64,000 nt of DNA from Euborellia annulipes (GCA_023213315.1 JAKCPI010004357.1:1-64000), one strand, 5' to 3'; positions 46,115 to 57,442 are shown, counted from the first letter of the stretch. The notes: generated from the sequence alone by a model not told the origin. Made by a program: numbers and translations.

Positions 46115-46765
46115 TTTTTGTGTGTCTCTCTGTAAGCATGAAGGAAATGAGCTACGAGGTTGAAATTTTATATTTAACTTAGGTACCCTCCCGGACAGTA
46201 AAAATAAGCTTTTGAATAAAATCGGCCAAAAATTACTAGTACTTTACTGAAGTGCTTTTTCAGTTTTTTTCGATTTTCTCAAAATTGGCTCTAACGATTT
46301 TGTTTAAAATTCATAAATCAACTATTTTTTAGATGCTCTTTAAAAAGTATATCAGTAAAATTTTTCGTGAAAAATGTATGAAGTACACTTTACTGATGTA
46401 TTTCAGATTTTTCTAATTTATCTTCCTTCCATAGAGCCAATGTTAAATCCCTATGGGGATTTGGATGTTAATTTCGATTCAAAAAGGGAGACTTTTTATA
46501 CATCAAAAAAAAAAATTCCAATTATGAAATTTTGTATTTATTTAGGATTCTCTATTGTGTATAAAATATCCAAATGAGATTAAAATTTTGTAAAATAGCC
46601 AGTTTATTTCAAGCAGTCAACATTTAAAATACACAGAGCATATGGACATTTTGAATCAATTGACTTTTTTACTTTATTTTACTTATAAAGTGGTTAAGTA
46701 AAGTGCTTGGGAAACTAAATATATTCCACACAAAAAAATCTAATGTGCGTTAAGTCACACCATAT
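46115..46765. repeat. HER copy, subfamily II, reverse
   Basis: The body (AGCATGAAGGAAATGAGCTA onward) passes to the alternative 3' part ending CCAAATGAGATTAAAA. A decayed B hairpin half lies at 46735-46765. Confidence 0.65.
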
Positions 46766-46769
46766 TTTT

Positions 46770-47455
46770 TCAAATATATTACACCTTAAGAAACTTTCCG
46801 AATTATTCTTGATAAATATTTTGAAATAGTAAAAATAACATTTACCTAATTTATTTGGAAAATTTACTAAAAAAATATCAATTGTTTTCTATTATCTCAG
46901 TCAATGTTTGTGTGTCGAGGAGAGAGAGGTTTCGGCTTCCGGATAGGAAATCGACTATTCTAACGTAATTTGATATAGCCGCTTCCGATAAAAAAGCGTT
47001 ATACCAATTAATTTTTGCTTTTAGTTCGACTAACATTTTTAATTAAATATTAATTTTTACTTAACAAACAAAATTTATTCACCTATGAGTTTTTTTTTTT
47101 TTTATAATGGGAAATTTTTTTTTATTTTTATCCTTCCATTTGATTGTATTTTTTCCTCTTTGTTGGGGGGAACTTCCTTGAATTGAGAGAGAGAGAGATG
47201 GTTGATGAATAACCATCGAATTAATAGAACTAGAGATTCATTCGATGAACATGATTATTTATTTAAACCTAAAATGACAATGAATAGGGAAAAAAATCCC
47301 TTCCTCACCGTTTGTTTCTGAATTTCCGTCACATTTAAAAAAGAGAAATGTTTAAGAAAACTTTTCTTGAACGTCCCCCATTAGTCATCGGTTTTTATAT
47401 ATATATATATATACCCTACAATACGTTAAAACCTCTAAAGAACCTGAAAGCGCAA
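46770..47455. other. Gene-free AT-rich stretch
   Basis: A (TA)n run lies at about 47396-47413. Nothing else is recognised. Confidence 0.5.
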
Positions 47456-47458
47456 ATT

Positions 47459-47859
47459 AAGGTGCGCGTCTCGGGGTGCTAATTTTGGGAGATTCCAGCG
47501 GCCACAATTTTGAAGCTATCGACCTCAAATTTTTTTTTAATTAAAGCTATTTAAAATATCTACAACTTGTAAAAGCCCTTTTTTTGATTTTCGAAAAAAT
47601 AAATTTTTTTTGTTAGGTTAATCGCATTAAATAAAAGATATTTTTCAAAAATCCGCTCTATATCTCATAGATAATTAAATTAGTAATCATTGTGTTAAAA
47701 AATAATTAATTTTTTACCCTTAATTAATTAGCTGGAATCATACAAATGAAATGGAATAAATCCCTTGTATTCCTATGGGAAAAACTAACGCCATCTCTTG
47801 CCGCCTCGAGTAACTCGGTAGTCAATCGTCTTCTAACGGCTTTTCGAGACGCGCACCTT
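47459..47859. mobile_element. MITE with AAGGTGCGCGTCTCG ends, copy 2
   Basis: The ends are AAGGTGCGCGTCTCG and CGAGACGCGCACCTT, with TTAA left and TTGA right. The TTAA-like site would fit piggyBac or Kolobok types, but the duplication is imperfect. Confidence 0.65.
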
Positions 47860-47864
47860 GAAAA

Positions 47865-49225
47865 ATTAAAGATGTAAAATTTATCTTTTTCTTTGTTCGT
47901 TGAAACGCCCCCGGGGATTTGAACCCAGGATCTCCAGCCTTTCCGGATGTTTTGGCCCACAATAAATAAAATATACAAATTTATTAAATATATTTATGAC
48001 TAGTCAAGTCCAAATCGATCCTTTCATTGAATAATATCTTAATCAAATATATTTAGAGACCTGAAAAATATTTATATTTTAATAATGAGAAGAACAAGGC
48101 AGCCGAAGCTAAAAGAGAAAAAATTTCTTTTTTTATTTATTTATTGAAAAAATGATTCTTCCGGCCTTCATGTTATGTTTAGTCATCATAGACATGTCCT
48201 GAGAAGGCGAAGAATCACCAAACGTGACGTTGTTCAAAAAAAGTAAATTATCATTTATACAATCAGCCACTAATTCGTCTAAAAATGAATTTAAAAAAAA
48301 AATCGAAAAAAAAGTAAAGTACTAGTAAGTTCTCTTTGGTTAAGGGGAGGAGGGGGAGAAGGGGGGCGGAAAAAATGTTGGATATATTTAAGATTCGGAA
48401 AATATATTAAGAAAAAATAAGGAAATAAGGAAGGGGAGGGGGGGGGGGGGAGTTAAGTAACAGATTAAAATCTTATTTTTGCGTGCTAAAATTAAATATC
48501 AAATTCCATCTCTTTATTGTCAGGCCAAGGAGCTCCGATAAAGATATTTATTTGCCCCTATTGTTCCAGTCTCTCTTGTTTTGGGCACTATCTTATCTCG
48601 GCTGCTTTCTTCTAAATATAAAACCTAACGACCAGTCACTTTTAGCGTAAAATGATTACAATCACATTAAATAATAATAACTAGTCAATGAGTTAATAGG
48701 AAAACCTTATCATAATCAATTTTAAATTTATTTTGTCGCTATTTTCTCGTGAAATTAGATTACGAATTGAGGAGGAGCTCTTATCTTAGAATGAGAAAGA
48801 GACAGAGAACTTACATCATCGTAATTGCATATTAAATAAGTTGGAATAAAAAAAAAAAAAAAAATATGAAGGTTAAGTTTGAAGAATTGCAAAATTTGTT
48901 ATTACAAACAAAATCCGAAAAATAAATTTTATTTTTTATAAATAAAACAAAAGATAATATTAAAATAAAAAAATTATTTGATGACCAGAACGGATTCAAA
49001 TTAGCATTAAAAAAAGAACTTTTGATATTTGTTTCTGTCCAAAGGGGGAACGAGAGGCCCGGGCACAGTAGGGAGAGGTGCTCTCTTAAAAAGGGGCACT
49101 TTACTATTTCGCGTAAAAAATAAAATTATAACTCCAGTGAGTTATGTAAATTTATAATTTTTTTTTAATTGAAACTTCCTGAATTTTTTTTCCTAATTAA
49201 TACTTTAAGTTGATCTTCGTAAAAA
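47865..49225. other. Gene-free stretch with one B-box-like site
   Basis: GGGGATTTGAACCCAGG (47915) on the minus strand resembles a Pol III B box with a possible head upstream. The remainder shows nothing. Confidence 0.4.
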
Positions 49226-49233
49226 TAAAATCC

Positions 49234-49495
49234 CATGGGCGTAGCCAGACATCTTGTTAAGGGGGGGGGGGGGCAACCCTTCATTAGGGCGAGAGAGGGG
49301 GTTTGCAATTAATATATACATAGATTATTAATTATTTATTTAAATAAAAAAAAATCATTGTGTGGTTTTATGAAACCACGAAGATTGGGGCGTTAAAAAA
49401 AAAATTCCCAAAGGGAAAAATATTTTTGTTTGTTTGTTTTTTAATTTTTAGGACAAGCCAGGGGGGCTTTGGCCCTCCGCCTGACTACGCCCATG
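49234..49495. mobile_element. hAT-like MITE, family CATGGGCGTAGCCAG, second copy
   Basis: Same ends as the 33.5 kb copy, with a perfect 8-bp duplication TAAAATCC (49226-49233, 49496-49503). The interiors share GCGAGAGAGGGT and ATAGATTATTAATTATTTAT. Confidence 0.85.
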
Positions 49496-49707
49496 TAAAA
49501 TCCCATTACTAAAAAATGTATTTTAATTGAATTGATTACCAAATAGAGACAGGCCCTAAATGGTGGTCTAAATGTCACCTCAGATGTCGAACAAAATAAA
49601 TAAATAAAAAAAACTCTGACTTACGTTGGCATTATTTTTTTTGCTAAATTTACATTAATTATTATTTACTAAAATTTTACAAATTAAATAATAATAGTCA
49701 TCTAGTG

Positions 49708-49950
49708 CAGTGGTTTACAAACTTTTTATTACCACGCCTCCCTTAAAAATATTTAATCGTACGACGCCCCCCCCCTATTTTATAAAATAATATAAACACG
49801 AAGTGAAAATTAAATACAAATTATTATATTATTTTTTAATTTAATTTATTTATTAAATTTTAGCAATCATTTAGAAAATTGCTCGTTGTGGCTATATTCG
49901 CGCCTCCCCTTAGACTAGTCCGCGCCCTCCCCCCTTAGACTAGTCCGCGC
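49708..49950. mobile_element. Partial hAT-like element related to 35138-36988
   Basis: The end CAGTGGTTTACAAACTTTT is followed by ACGCCTCCCTTAAAAATATT, the complement of the 35.4 kb right end. The far end has CTTAGACTAGTCCGCGCC twice and no terminal repeat. Confidence 0.55.
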
Positions 49951-49954
49951 CTTC

Positions 49955-51100
49955 TTCCCTTCCTCCCCCATCCCATCAATTCTCAGGCCCAGCGACGGGT
50001 CGGCATGCTATTTCCCACGGACTCATCTGTTTTTAATATACCCTCCCCGAAATAACTGCAAAGAAAAAAAAAACATTTCCGTAATTTTATAAAATTAACG
50101 CCCTTGATATTTATTTATTTATTCACTCACTAATTTTCATTTCTCTATCTCAATATCCAAGTCGCCTATGACTGACGTCAATCTTCTGAATTTTATCACA
50201 ACAACAACATTGTTTTTTTTTTTGTTTGTGATGGATGTCTTTTTTTATTAGTAAATAATACTTATATGTCAAAAAAAATTTATTTTTTTTTTAATTTATT
50301 GGTCTTGAACAAGAAGCAGGTAAATTAATAATTGGAAAAAAAAATTATTTGTTTTCTAAATTCTCTTCTACTGCACCGTGCGATAATTTTTTCGGTCAGG
50401 TGATCTCTCTATTAATAATTTTTTTGATGAAAGTAAAGGCCTATATATTTATTAACACCCAACATCAACAACTTAATTAAAAATATAACTCTTCTCTTCG
50501 ACGTCTTTTTTATTTATTAATTTATTAATTAAAAATAATCATAATAAATTATATTATAATTAATTTTTTTAAAAACAATTATTATTCTCGTTGGCTGTGA
50601 AAAAGGGCGTTGTTGACGGTGCAAGTGGGGATTCACTCCCCGCCCGCAGCTTGTGCTCCAAAATTATTGGGTGATTCCCCCTCAAGTTCTAGCAGCCCCG
50701 AAGCAAACTAATATCTATAAAGTTAAATGCGCTTTGCCCCCTCGGGGTTCAATTACACTATCTAACATAAAATGAGTCATTATTAAATAAACTGCTAGGC
50801 TAGACAAGAAATTTTAAGCCTGAAGATCAAATTGATTTTGTGACTCTTTTATAACATAAAATATTTGTAGATTCTACTATTATCAGCCAGGACATCCTTC
50901 ATTCTATTGATTTCAGAATAAATATTATTATCAATAGATAAAATTGAAATTAAAAGAAATTTTATCTAAAAGAAGATGACAGGATCTAATATTTTTGACA
51001 GAATTTAATATTTATTTTGAATCAAAAAAGCGATGTCCAATTATTTTTTCAATTGAAATCATAAATATAAAAACACTAGACAAACAATTTCACATCTTTG
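49955..51100. other. Gene-free stretch
   Basis: 50600-50760 is less AT-rich (GGGGATTCACTCCCCGCCCG), but I cannot identify it. 51122-51190 is a short G/C block. Confidence 0.4.
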
Positions 51101-51399
51101 TTAAGTTTTCAACAATAAACTGTGTAGCGGGCGGGGGGGGGGGCCGCCCCCCCCGCCCCAGCGTGAGCCCTTGGCGCCCCCCGAAACCGACATGGCGCCC
51201 TACGGCCTCTAAGATATAGCCCAGCGAAGTGATTTTATCATATTCTTTTCATCGATTGTCTTAAAAAATTGATTGTTTTCTTTTAAAATTATATTACAAC
51301 TTGAATTCTACTATTTTAAATAATTTAATTCCAAAATAATAAATAACGTATATAGAGGCTTTATAATTAAATTTTTTTTATTTTGCAATATATAAGCCT

Positions 51400-52380
51400 T
51401 AATTTGATGTTTTAAGGCTGTGGAGAATTACTCAGGATTCTTATAGCCTTAATATTTAATTTTTTGAAATTCAAAATTTTCTTAAGCATGAAGGAATTGA
51501 GCTATGAGACTGAAATGTTATATATTTTTTTTTTTTTTTTTAAACATTCACACTTTTTCCTAATTCACACTCAAACTCACACACACATTCACACAGTCTT
51601 TCGGCAACTTAGGCCATTTAAGACTTTTACATAACCGTTGTAATAATTTTTTCAAACCGCCCTTCCCGCCGAGATTTAGTGAATGAATGAAGAATGTCTA
51701 GCAATTTTTAAATAAAATTTCATTTGCTGCCCGTCGAAATAAAATACTCTATTTTAAAAGTTTTTATTCTTTGATATTTTCCCGAAAACTGAATAGTTTT
51801 TGAAATAATCACAGAAAAAAGCACTTTTTGAAAAGCAAAAAAAAAAACAAAATCATACAGGTGTCATTAAAAAAAAGTAAATATAAACAAATTCGCTGAG
51901 GAAATTACAGTCAGAAATTTGCCCGCCGAAGGGCATTGCTCGCCGAAGGGGAGGGGGGTCCAGGGGGGCCCCGGAAAATCGGCCCCTAGTGAGCCGCCCC
52001 CCCCCCGCCCTCAAAGGCTGTTACCGTGGGCTGTGAGATTTACTCAGGATTCGTATAAGCCTTAATATTTAATTTTTTGGAATTCAAAATTTTTTAGGCA
52101 TGAAGGAATTGAGCTATGAGACTGAAATGTTATATTTAAGTTAAACACCCCGGAAGTAAAATAAACTTTAATAAAACCAAAAGTACTAGTATTTTACTGA
52201 TGTAGTTTTTTATTTTTTTCGATTTCTCAAATAAAGGTTTTACCATTCTTCAGGCCCGCCGAGCTCGCCCGGAATTTTTTCAAACCCCATTCCGCCCGAG
52301 ATTTAGTGAATGAATGAAAATTCTAGCAATTTTTAAATAAAATTTCATTTGATGCCCGTCGCGAACCGTTTATTTAGACT
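51400..52380. repeat. Mosaic of short duplicated blocks
   Basis: 51417-51525 recurs at 52013-52138, and 51652-51738 recurs at 52290-52367. The second pair is a piece of the hAT-like element at 15952 (AGATTTAGTGAATGAATGA). 51760-51970 recurs at 53570-53790. Confidence 0.65.
51524..51640 (-). mobile_element. SINE S1, 5'-truncated tail copy
   Basis: A poly(T) start, then AAACATTCACACTTTT, repeated TCACAC, and CGGCAACTTAGGCCATTTA are seen. It interrupts a HER fragment right after GAAATGTTATATA. Confidence 0.65.
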
Positions 52381-52775
52381 TGCTGGTTCGGATCCCAGGC
52401 AGTCATGATTTTATTTAAGCCTTTGAATACAAAAGTCAAAGTCTTATATGGCCTAAGTTGCCGAAAAGACTGTGTGTGTGTGTGTGAGTGTGAGTGGGAA
52501 AAGTGTGTGTTAAAAAAACATGGGGAATGACTTCCCCGAAACTTTTCGTATATTCTATTGGAATTACGTCTGGGTGTGTGTGTGAACACGATTGCTTAAA
52601 ATCCAAAGCAGCTAGATAGATGAAATTTGGTATATGCTCCTTACACTAAAATTGTAGATTTCTACAACTTTTGGATTAAATTCGTCACTTGGAAGTAGTA
52701 CTTTACCTAATAAGTTTTTTCAGAAGTTTCGAAATTTCCAATTTCTTTGTCATATTATGATAAAACTAGCGCGCC
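52080..52775. repeat. HER fragments (subfamilies I and III) in a mosaic
   Basis: AGGCATGAAGGAATTGAGCT to TAGTATTTTACTGATGTA (subfamily I), then from 52520 GTGTGAACACGATTGCTTA and AAGTAGTACTTTACCTAATA (subfamily III), separated by hAT and SINE pieces. Confidence 0.55.
52379..52516 (+). mobile_element. SINE S1, partial
   Basis: It starts at the B box (GGTTCGGATCCCAGGCAGT) and continues through GCCGAAAAGACTGTGTG and a GT/GAGT tail to an A run at about 52516. Confidence 0.65.
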
Positions 52776-52799
52776 GCCCGCCTCGGCGGGCTTCCCCTA

Positions 52800-53225
52800 G
52801 CCAGGGGGCTACCCCCCGGACCCCCCAGCGCTGGTGGCCGCCTGCGGGGACCCTCGCCTTCCTAAATATAGAAACGGGCTGACCAGAGGCGGGGGCTACG
52901 CCCCCGGACCCCCACGCGGCTCGGGGCCGCGGCGGACCCTCGCCTTAAATATGAGAAACGGGCTGGCAGCCAGACAGGGGGCTACGCCCCGGACCCCCCA
53001 GCCGCTGGCTGCGCCTGCGGCGGACCCTCGCCTTTCTTAAATATGAGAAACGGGCTGGCCAGAGGCGGGGGCTACGCCCCCTGGACCCCCACCTGCGGCT
53101 CGGGCGCGCCTGCGGCGGACCCTCGCCTTAAATATGAGAAACAGGCTGGCAGTCTAGAAGCGGGGGCTACGCCCCCCGGACCCCCCAGCGCTGGCTCGGC
53201 GCCTGCGGCGGACCCTCGCCTTTTC
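52800..53225. repeat. GC-rich satellite, period 86-95 bp, five copies
   Basis: GGACCCTCGCCTT ends each unit, with CCCTCGCC at about 52851, 52937, 53025, 53120 and 53213. Each unit has GGGGGCTACGCCCCC and AAATATGAGAAACGGGCTGG. GC content is far above the surroundings. Confidence 0.85.
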
Positions 53226-53389
53226 TTAATTATAAAAAGAAAATTATTATTACTACGTATTCCAGTCCAGTGCCTGCTTGAGGATTTGTTTACATTCAAA
53301 GAATACACAACTGCAAAGAATACTTAAATATTTCTCTATACATTTCCTATGGGAGAAATCATAACCTTTAAGAATTAATAACTCGAAAA

Positions 53390-53850
53390 GTTATAGGAAT
53401 TTCAGGACCCGAGTATTTTTCCGGGACTCTCCATAACGTCCTCTATAAGACTGCAAAATTTCGTTTCAAAATTCCAACGGGAAGTAGGTCAAACAGAGCG
53501 TGACAGACGGACGGACGGACAGAGGACGGACAGACGGACACACCGCAATTATTATATATAGATACTCAATTTTAAAAGTTTTTATTCTCTGATATTTTTC
53601 CGAAAACTGAATAGTTTTTGAAATAATCACAGAAGAAAACGACATTTTTCGTAAAAGCAAAGAAAAATCAAAACAAAATCATACAGGTGTCATTAAAAAA
53701 CATGTAAACAAATTCGCTGAGAAAATTACAGGATGCAAGAAATTTGCCCGCCGAAGGCGAGCAAGGGGTCCAGGGGCGGAGCCCCGGAAAATCGGCGCCC
53801 TAGTTGAGCTTCGCCCCCCCCGCCCTCAAAGGCTGGTTACGCCGCTGCTG
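53390..53850. repeat. Dispersed repeat with GACGGACAGACGGACACACC tail, then mosaic block
   Basis: 53390-53560 matches 5425-5560 (GAGTATTTTTCC, GGACTCTCCATA, GCGTGACAGA, ATTATATATAG). 53570-53850 matches 51760-52020, including CGCCGAAGGCGAGC and GCCCTCAAAGGCTG. Confidence 0.6.
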
Positions 53851-53859
53851 TGTAGGCCT

Positions 53860-54365
53860 ACTTAAAAAAAAAAATTTTCTGGTTAAAATGTACAAAAAAA
53901 TTTATTAAGAAAATAAGAATAATTCTAAATTTGGGTCAATAATTAGAAAATTTTAGGAATAATCTGTTTTAAATTGCAAAGTTTGGAAAAAAATTAAATA
54001 TTAAAAATTTCAAAAAAAAAAAAAAAAATGTAAAAGTTGAGAACTTTTTTAAAGTTTTTTCAAAGCAAATGAAATAAAATTAATTAGACGTTATTTTAAT
54101 ATTGATATAAAATAATTCAGTTCGAAAAGAAAGGAAGGAACCCTACCCGGTAAGAAGTGGTCCATGAATGAATGACAAGCACAGTATTCTAAATAAATAA
54201 TAATAATAAAGTTTGTTTGTAAACACATTGAGAGGAGAGGAAGAAAAAAAAAGGGGGGGAGCGATCTAGAGAACGGTGGTTCCCTTTTGACGGACATATC
54301 AGAATAGAATAAATAACCGGCTGGGTTTTTCGTTAGAGTTGGATTTCCCCCACCACCAGGCCTCA
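53860..54365. other. Upstream region of the two-exon gene
   Basis: AT-rich up to 54300, then abruptly CpG-containing. No further regulatory motif can be called. Confidence 0.4.
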
Positions 54366-54370
54366 GCTGC

Positions 54371-54451
54371 GATTGGCCGTGACGTCACTTGGAGGATAAA
54401 TCGTAGTCAACGGCGCCTCACGCCGTTCACTCGGCCCTCGGCTGTTCAGCT
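54371..54451 (+). promoter_or_regulatory. Core promoter of the two-exon gene (inverted CCAAT, CRE, TATA-like box, initiator)
   Basis: An inverted CCAAT box (GATTGG, 54371-54376) is followed by a perfect cAMP-response-type palindrome TGACGTCA (54380-54387). Next come a TATA-like GATAAAT (54395-54401) and an arthropod-type initiator TCACTC (54427-54432). The initiator A is 34 bases downstream of the TATA-like box. A second TCAGCT lies at 54446. The segment is CpG-rich in an AT-rich background. The CRE suggests inducible or bZIP-controlled expression, which is inference. The 5' leader would run from about 54429 to 54585 and is pyrimidine-rich. Confidence 0.55.
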
Positions 54452-54585
54452 GTGCGCTGCCAAGTGCTAGTCTGAGAATTTCTTATATTCTTTTTTTCTT
54501 TTTTTCTTCTTCAACATTTTTAAAAAGTGTGCCCTCTATTATTCTTCTTCTTCTCTCAATTGTAACAACGGATCAAGATAGAAAA

Positions 54586-56336
54586 ATGGTGAGCTTTGCT
54601 AAAATGCTTGCCTTACGGCTGGTTCGCAGTAAATTACGGAAACGTGGCGACGAGCCTACAAACCAAGAGACCGCGGCGACTGCAACAGTGGCGTCCAATA
54701 ATGAAACAACAGCAACGACCATCGAGCCTGCTGCGATTGTTGTGGCATCTACAAAGGACGCCGAGGGCGGACTCACTAAAGGAGACCCTCTTTACGCCAG
54801 CACGCCAATGTTCCTCTGGCAATATCCTCCGCGCTATAGCAACGACCAGGTAAATTTCTTTCTCTTTTTTTTTTATTTTGTGTTGTGACCTTTTCGTCTT
54901 TAAACGCGTAACGAACAGTGAAATCGAGGGTGCGTGTGTCTGTGTGGTGAAATGTGGCAACCCCGCAATCCCGTCTTTCTATTTTATTCAATTATTACGT
55001 ACGTCTCACGTCCTAATTCGATAACCTATATATATATATACAAATAAAGAGAAAGTAGAATTATAAAATTGTGCGAATTAATAATCCAGGAAAAATAGAA
55101 TAATTTCTCTTTTTTTTTTCTTTGTGTGTGTGTATTATAATTTGATGAGTTATAAATAATTAATTTTATTATTACATAAAAGTAAAAGTGATTTTCTTTT
55201 AAATCAGCTTCCCAAGGGCAGCGAGGGGGATAAATTTCATTAAAAAAAGTTTTTTTTGAAACTTATTTTTAATTTTATAATCTACTTTAATCTGATTTTC
55301 TTGAATTTTTTCAAATAGAGAGTGATTTGTATTATTTTTTTAAATAAACAAAAAATAACACCTGTTCTCTCTCTTTTTTTGAAATTGAAAACATCCCCCT
55401 CACTACTTGTCCAAATGTCCAAACACAAATACAATTTTAAAATTATATTCTTTGCAAACAGATCCCTCGATGGTCTAAATAAATACAATTTTAAAATTAT
55501 ATTTTTCTTAAGTTTTTAATATTCCTATAGTAAATTTCTACTGATTTATAAGAAAAAGAAAATCATGGCCCTTAAAAATAGTTTATTTTTCTACTTTCAC
55601 TTCTAACAAAATTTATTTTTTCTATACTCTTTGCAAACATATATCTCGGTGGTTATGTCCAAACACAAATACAATTTTAAAATTATATTTTTCTTAAAAA
55701 TTTTTCTATTCACATAATAAATTTCTACTGATTTATAAGAATAAGAAAATCATGGCCATAGTTTTATTTTTCTACATTCACTTCTAACAAAATTTATCTA
55801 TACTCTTTGCAAACAGATTCCTCGGTGGTTAGGTCTAAATAAATTCTTAAAAATTTTTATATTCTTATAGTAAATTCCTACCGATTTATTAAAGAAAGCC
55901 AAGTTTATTTTTCTATTTTCTCTTCTAACAAAATTTATTTTTTCTATACTAACTGTAAAGAAAATATTTAGACATTGTTCTGATACTTTATTGACGGTTA
56001 GTATATAGATTTTTGAACACCCCCTCACTGGTTATATAAGTGACATTATTACTCTTAAGGTCAGCTGTTTATTTTTTTTATAATTCTCCTCCAAGCAAGT
56101 GGTAGAGGGGGAATTCCTTGAAACGGCGCCTACTTTACTAAGAGATTTTTTCTTTTCTGTTATTATAGGAGACGCTAGTACAAAATTTGCCAACGGAACG
56201 ACCCGGTTTCTGTCGCGGTTTCCGTAAGAACCTCCGAGGACGATGGCGACGACTCGTCCGTCGGAAGCCAGCCCAAGAAGTGTACACTATTCCGGCGGAA
56301 TTGCGTGATCAACTTAAACAAATCTACGTCTATTGA
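54586..56336 (+). CDS. Two-exon gene for a 143-residue basic protein of unknown function
   Basis: Coding exons are 54586-54849 (88 codons) and 56169-56336 (55 codons plus TGA), joined in phase 0. The donor reads CAG|GTAAAT and the acceptor follows a T-rich tract ending TTATTATAG. The ATG at 54586 is the first in-frame ATG of the exon, with AAAA before it and G at +4. Residues 1-20 form a basic amphipathic stretch (MVSFAKMLALRL then RSKLRKR). Residues 28-58 are rich in Thr, Ala and Val. Residues 67-85 are aromatic and Pro-rich (GDPLYASTPMFLWQYPPRY). Residues 104-121 are Arg-rich and resemble a nuclear localisation signal. The C-terminus is EVYTIPAELRDQLKQIYVY. I see no signal peptide or membrane span. 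I do not recognise the family. The basic N-terminal helix recalls small Bearded-type regulators, but none of their other motifs is visible, so I do not make that call. Confidence 0.8.
54850..56168 (+). other. Intron 1 of the two-exon gene, with a 178-bp tandem repeat
   Basis: This 1319-base intron opens with GTAAAT and closes with a T-rich tract and TAG. It holds about three copies of a tandem unit of 176-179 bases. The marker word CTTTGCAAACA begins at 55450, 55629 and 55805. The copies differ by small indels, so the array is not young. Confidence 0.65.
55395..55950. repeat. Intronic tandem repeat, period about 178 bp, three copies
   Basis: The words CTTTGCAAACA, CTCGGTGGT, TTCTACTGATTTATA and CTTCTAACAAAATTTA recur in the same order at spacings of 179 and 176 bases. 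Confidence 0.6.
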
Positions 56337-56690
56337 TGATCATCAATCATCCATAAAACACATATACGGATATTTATATATATGTTTATTATCAAATCAA
56401 GTATTATTATTATTTAATGTATTTATACACATATATATATCTATTTGTATATGTAATTGCAATGTGTAAAACAAAAAAAAAGCACATAACGATCACCAAT
56501 CAAAAGTGAGATTTCAAAATGAGGCCTTAAAAAGTATTTTTTCGCTCATATTGAGCTTTTTATAAAACGCCGGATGAATTAGCTCACACACCTTTTTAAG
56601 GCGTGTTTGTCCTTTTACAATCTTTTTTTGTAAAGGGAATGATTATTGTCCTTTTCATAATAAATATTCTAAACAATCAAAACAATTAAG
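56337..56690 (+). terminator. 3' untranslated region and poly(A) site of the two-exon gene
   Basis: AATAAA at 56659-56664 is followed by a GT-rich downstream element at about 56690-56707, as expected for cleavage near 56680. An imperfect hairpin (CCTTTTACAA with TTGTAAAGG, 56611-56636) lies just upstream. The 3' UTR is about 340 bases and AT-rich. Confidence 0.6.
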
Positions 56691-56699
56691 TGTGAGTTT

Positions 56700-57440
56700 G
56701 TTTTGTTTTATTAAATGTTTTAAATGACTTCTCTAACTTATTTTTATTTTAATATGAATTGATACTAAAAAAAAAAGGGTATTTTATAAATAATATCCTT
56801 TAATTTTAAATTTTGGATTACTCATCTATATATTTTACGAAAAGGATAATATAAATTCCAAAATACACTCACCACGAATATTTATTGTAAATAGAAAAAC
56901 TTCCTTCATTAGTATTCATAATTCTTGTAGATCCGTTGTGTAAAATATTTATTTTTCTTTTTTTTAAACCAACTAGTCACTGTATAAAAAAAAAAAAATA
57001 TAGAGATTGATAATAGCAACAAATTGTACAGTTTTTTGAAAATTTGACCATTTGTTGGCTGTTTATATATTTTTTTTAAATCTTAGATCTGTTTTAAACA
57101 TAATTTTAATATTAGAAAAAAAAATTTTAAAAATAATAATAAAGTATTTTTTTCTTTTTTTTTTTTTTTTTGTGTATAAAATCAAACATTAAAAAATTTT
57201 TTTCTCCTCTCTCATACACAATTTTCTTTTAGTGTTTTTATTTTATAAACAAAAAAAAATCATTCCATTGTATATTTGTATTTATATAATTAAAATGTAA
57301 AAAGATCGAATGATGGAGAACGATTCCAAATGTTTCATTTGTAAATAATAAATGAATAAATAATGTATTATATATTAATAGAAAATATAAACTTTGATTT
57401 TTATTCATCCCTTCTAATTTAAATAGAACTGATTTCATTT
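56700..57440. other. Gene-free AT-rich stretch downstream of the gene
   Basis: Long T and A runs, nothing recognised. Confidence 0.5.
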
Positions 57441-57442
57441 GG

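Noticed and set aside
47905..47970. tRNA gene on the minus strand
   Set aside because: B-box-like GGGTTCAAATCC is present, but no cloverleaf can be folded. At best this is a SINE head.
48160..48250. Additional hammerhead core near GTCATCATAGACATGTCCTG
   Set aside because: There is an inverted repeat, but no GAAA box at a usable distance.
52834..53327. Overlapping frames repeating MRNGLARGGGYAP-like sequence
   Set aside because: They are translations of the GC-rich satellite in two frames. The repeat explains them without a gene.
54573..54991. Long minus-strand frames opposite exon 1
   Set aside because: The plus-strand exon has promoter, splice and poly(A) support. The antisense frames are shadows of its codon bias.
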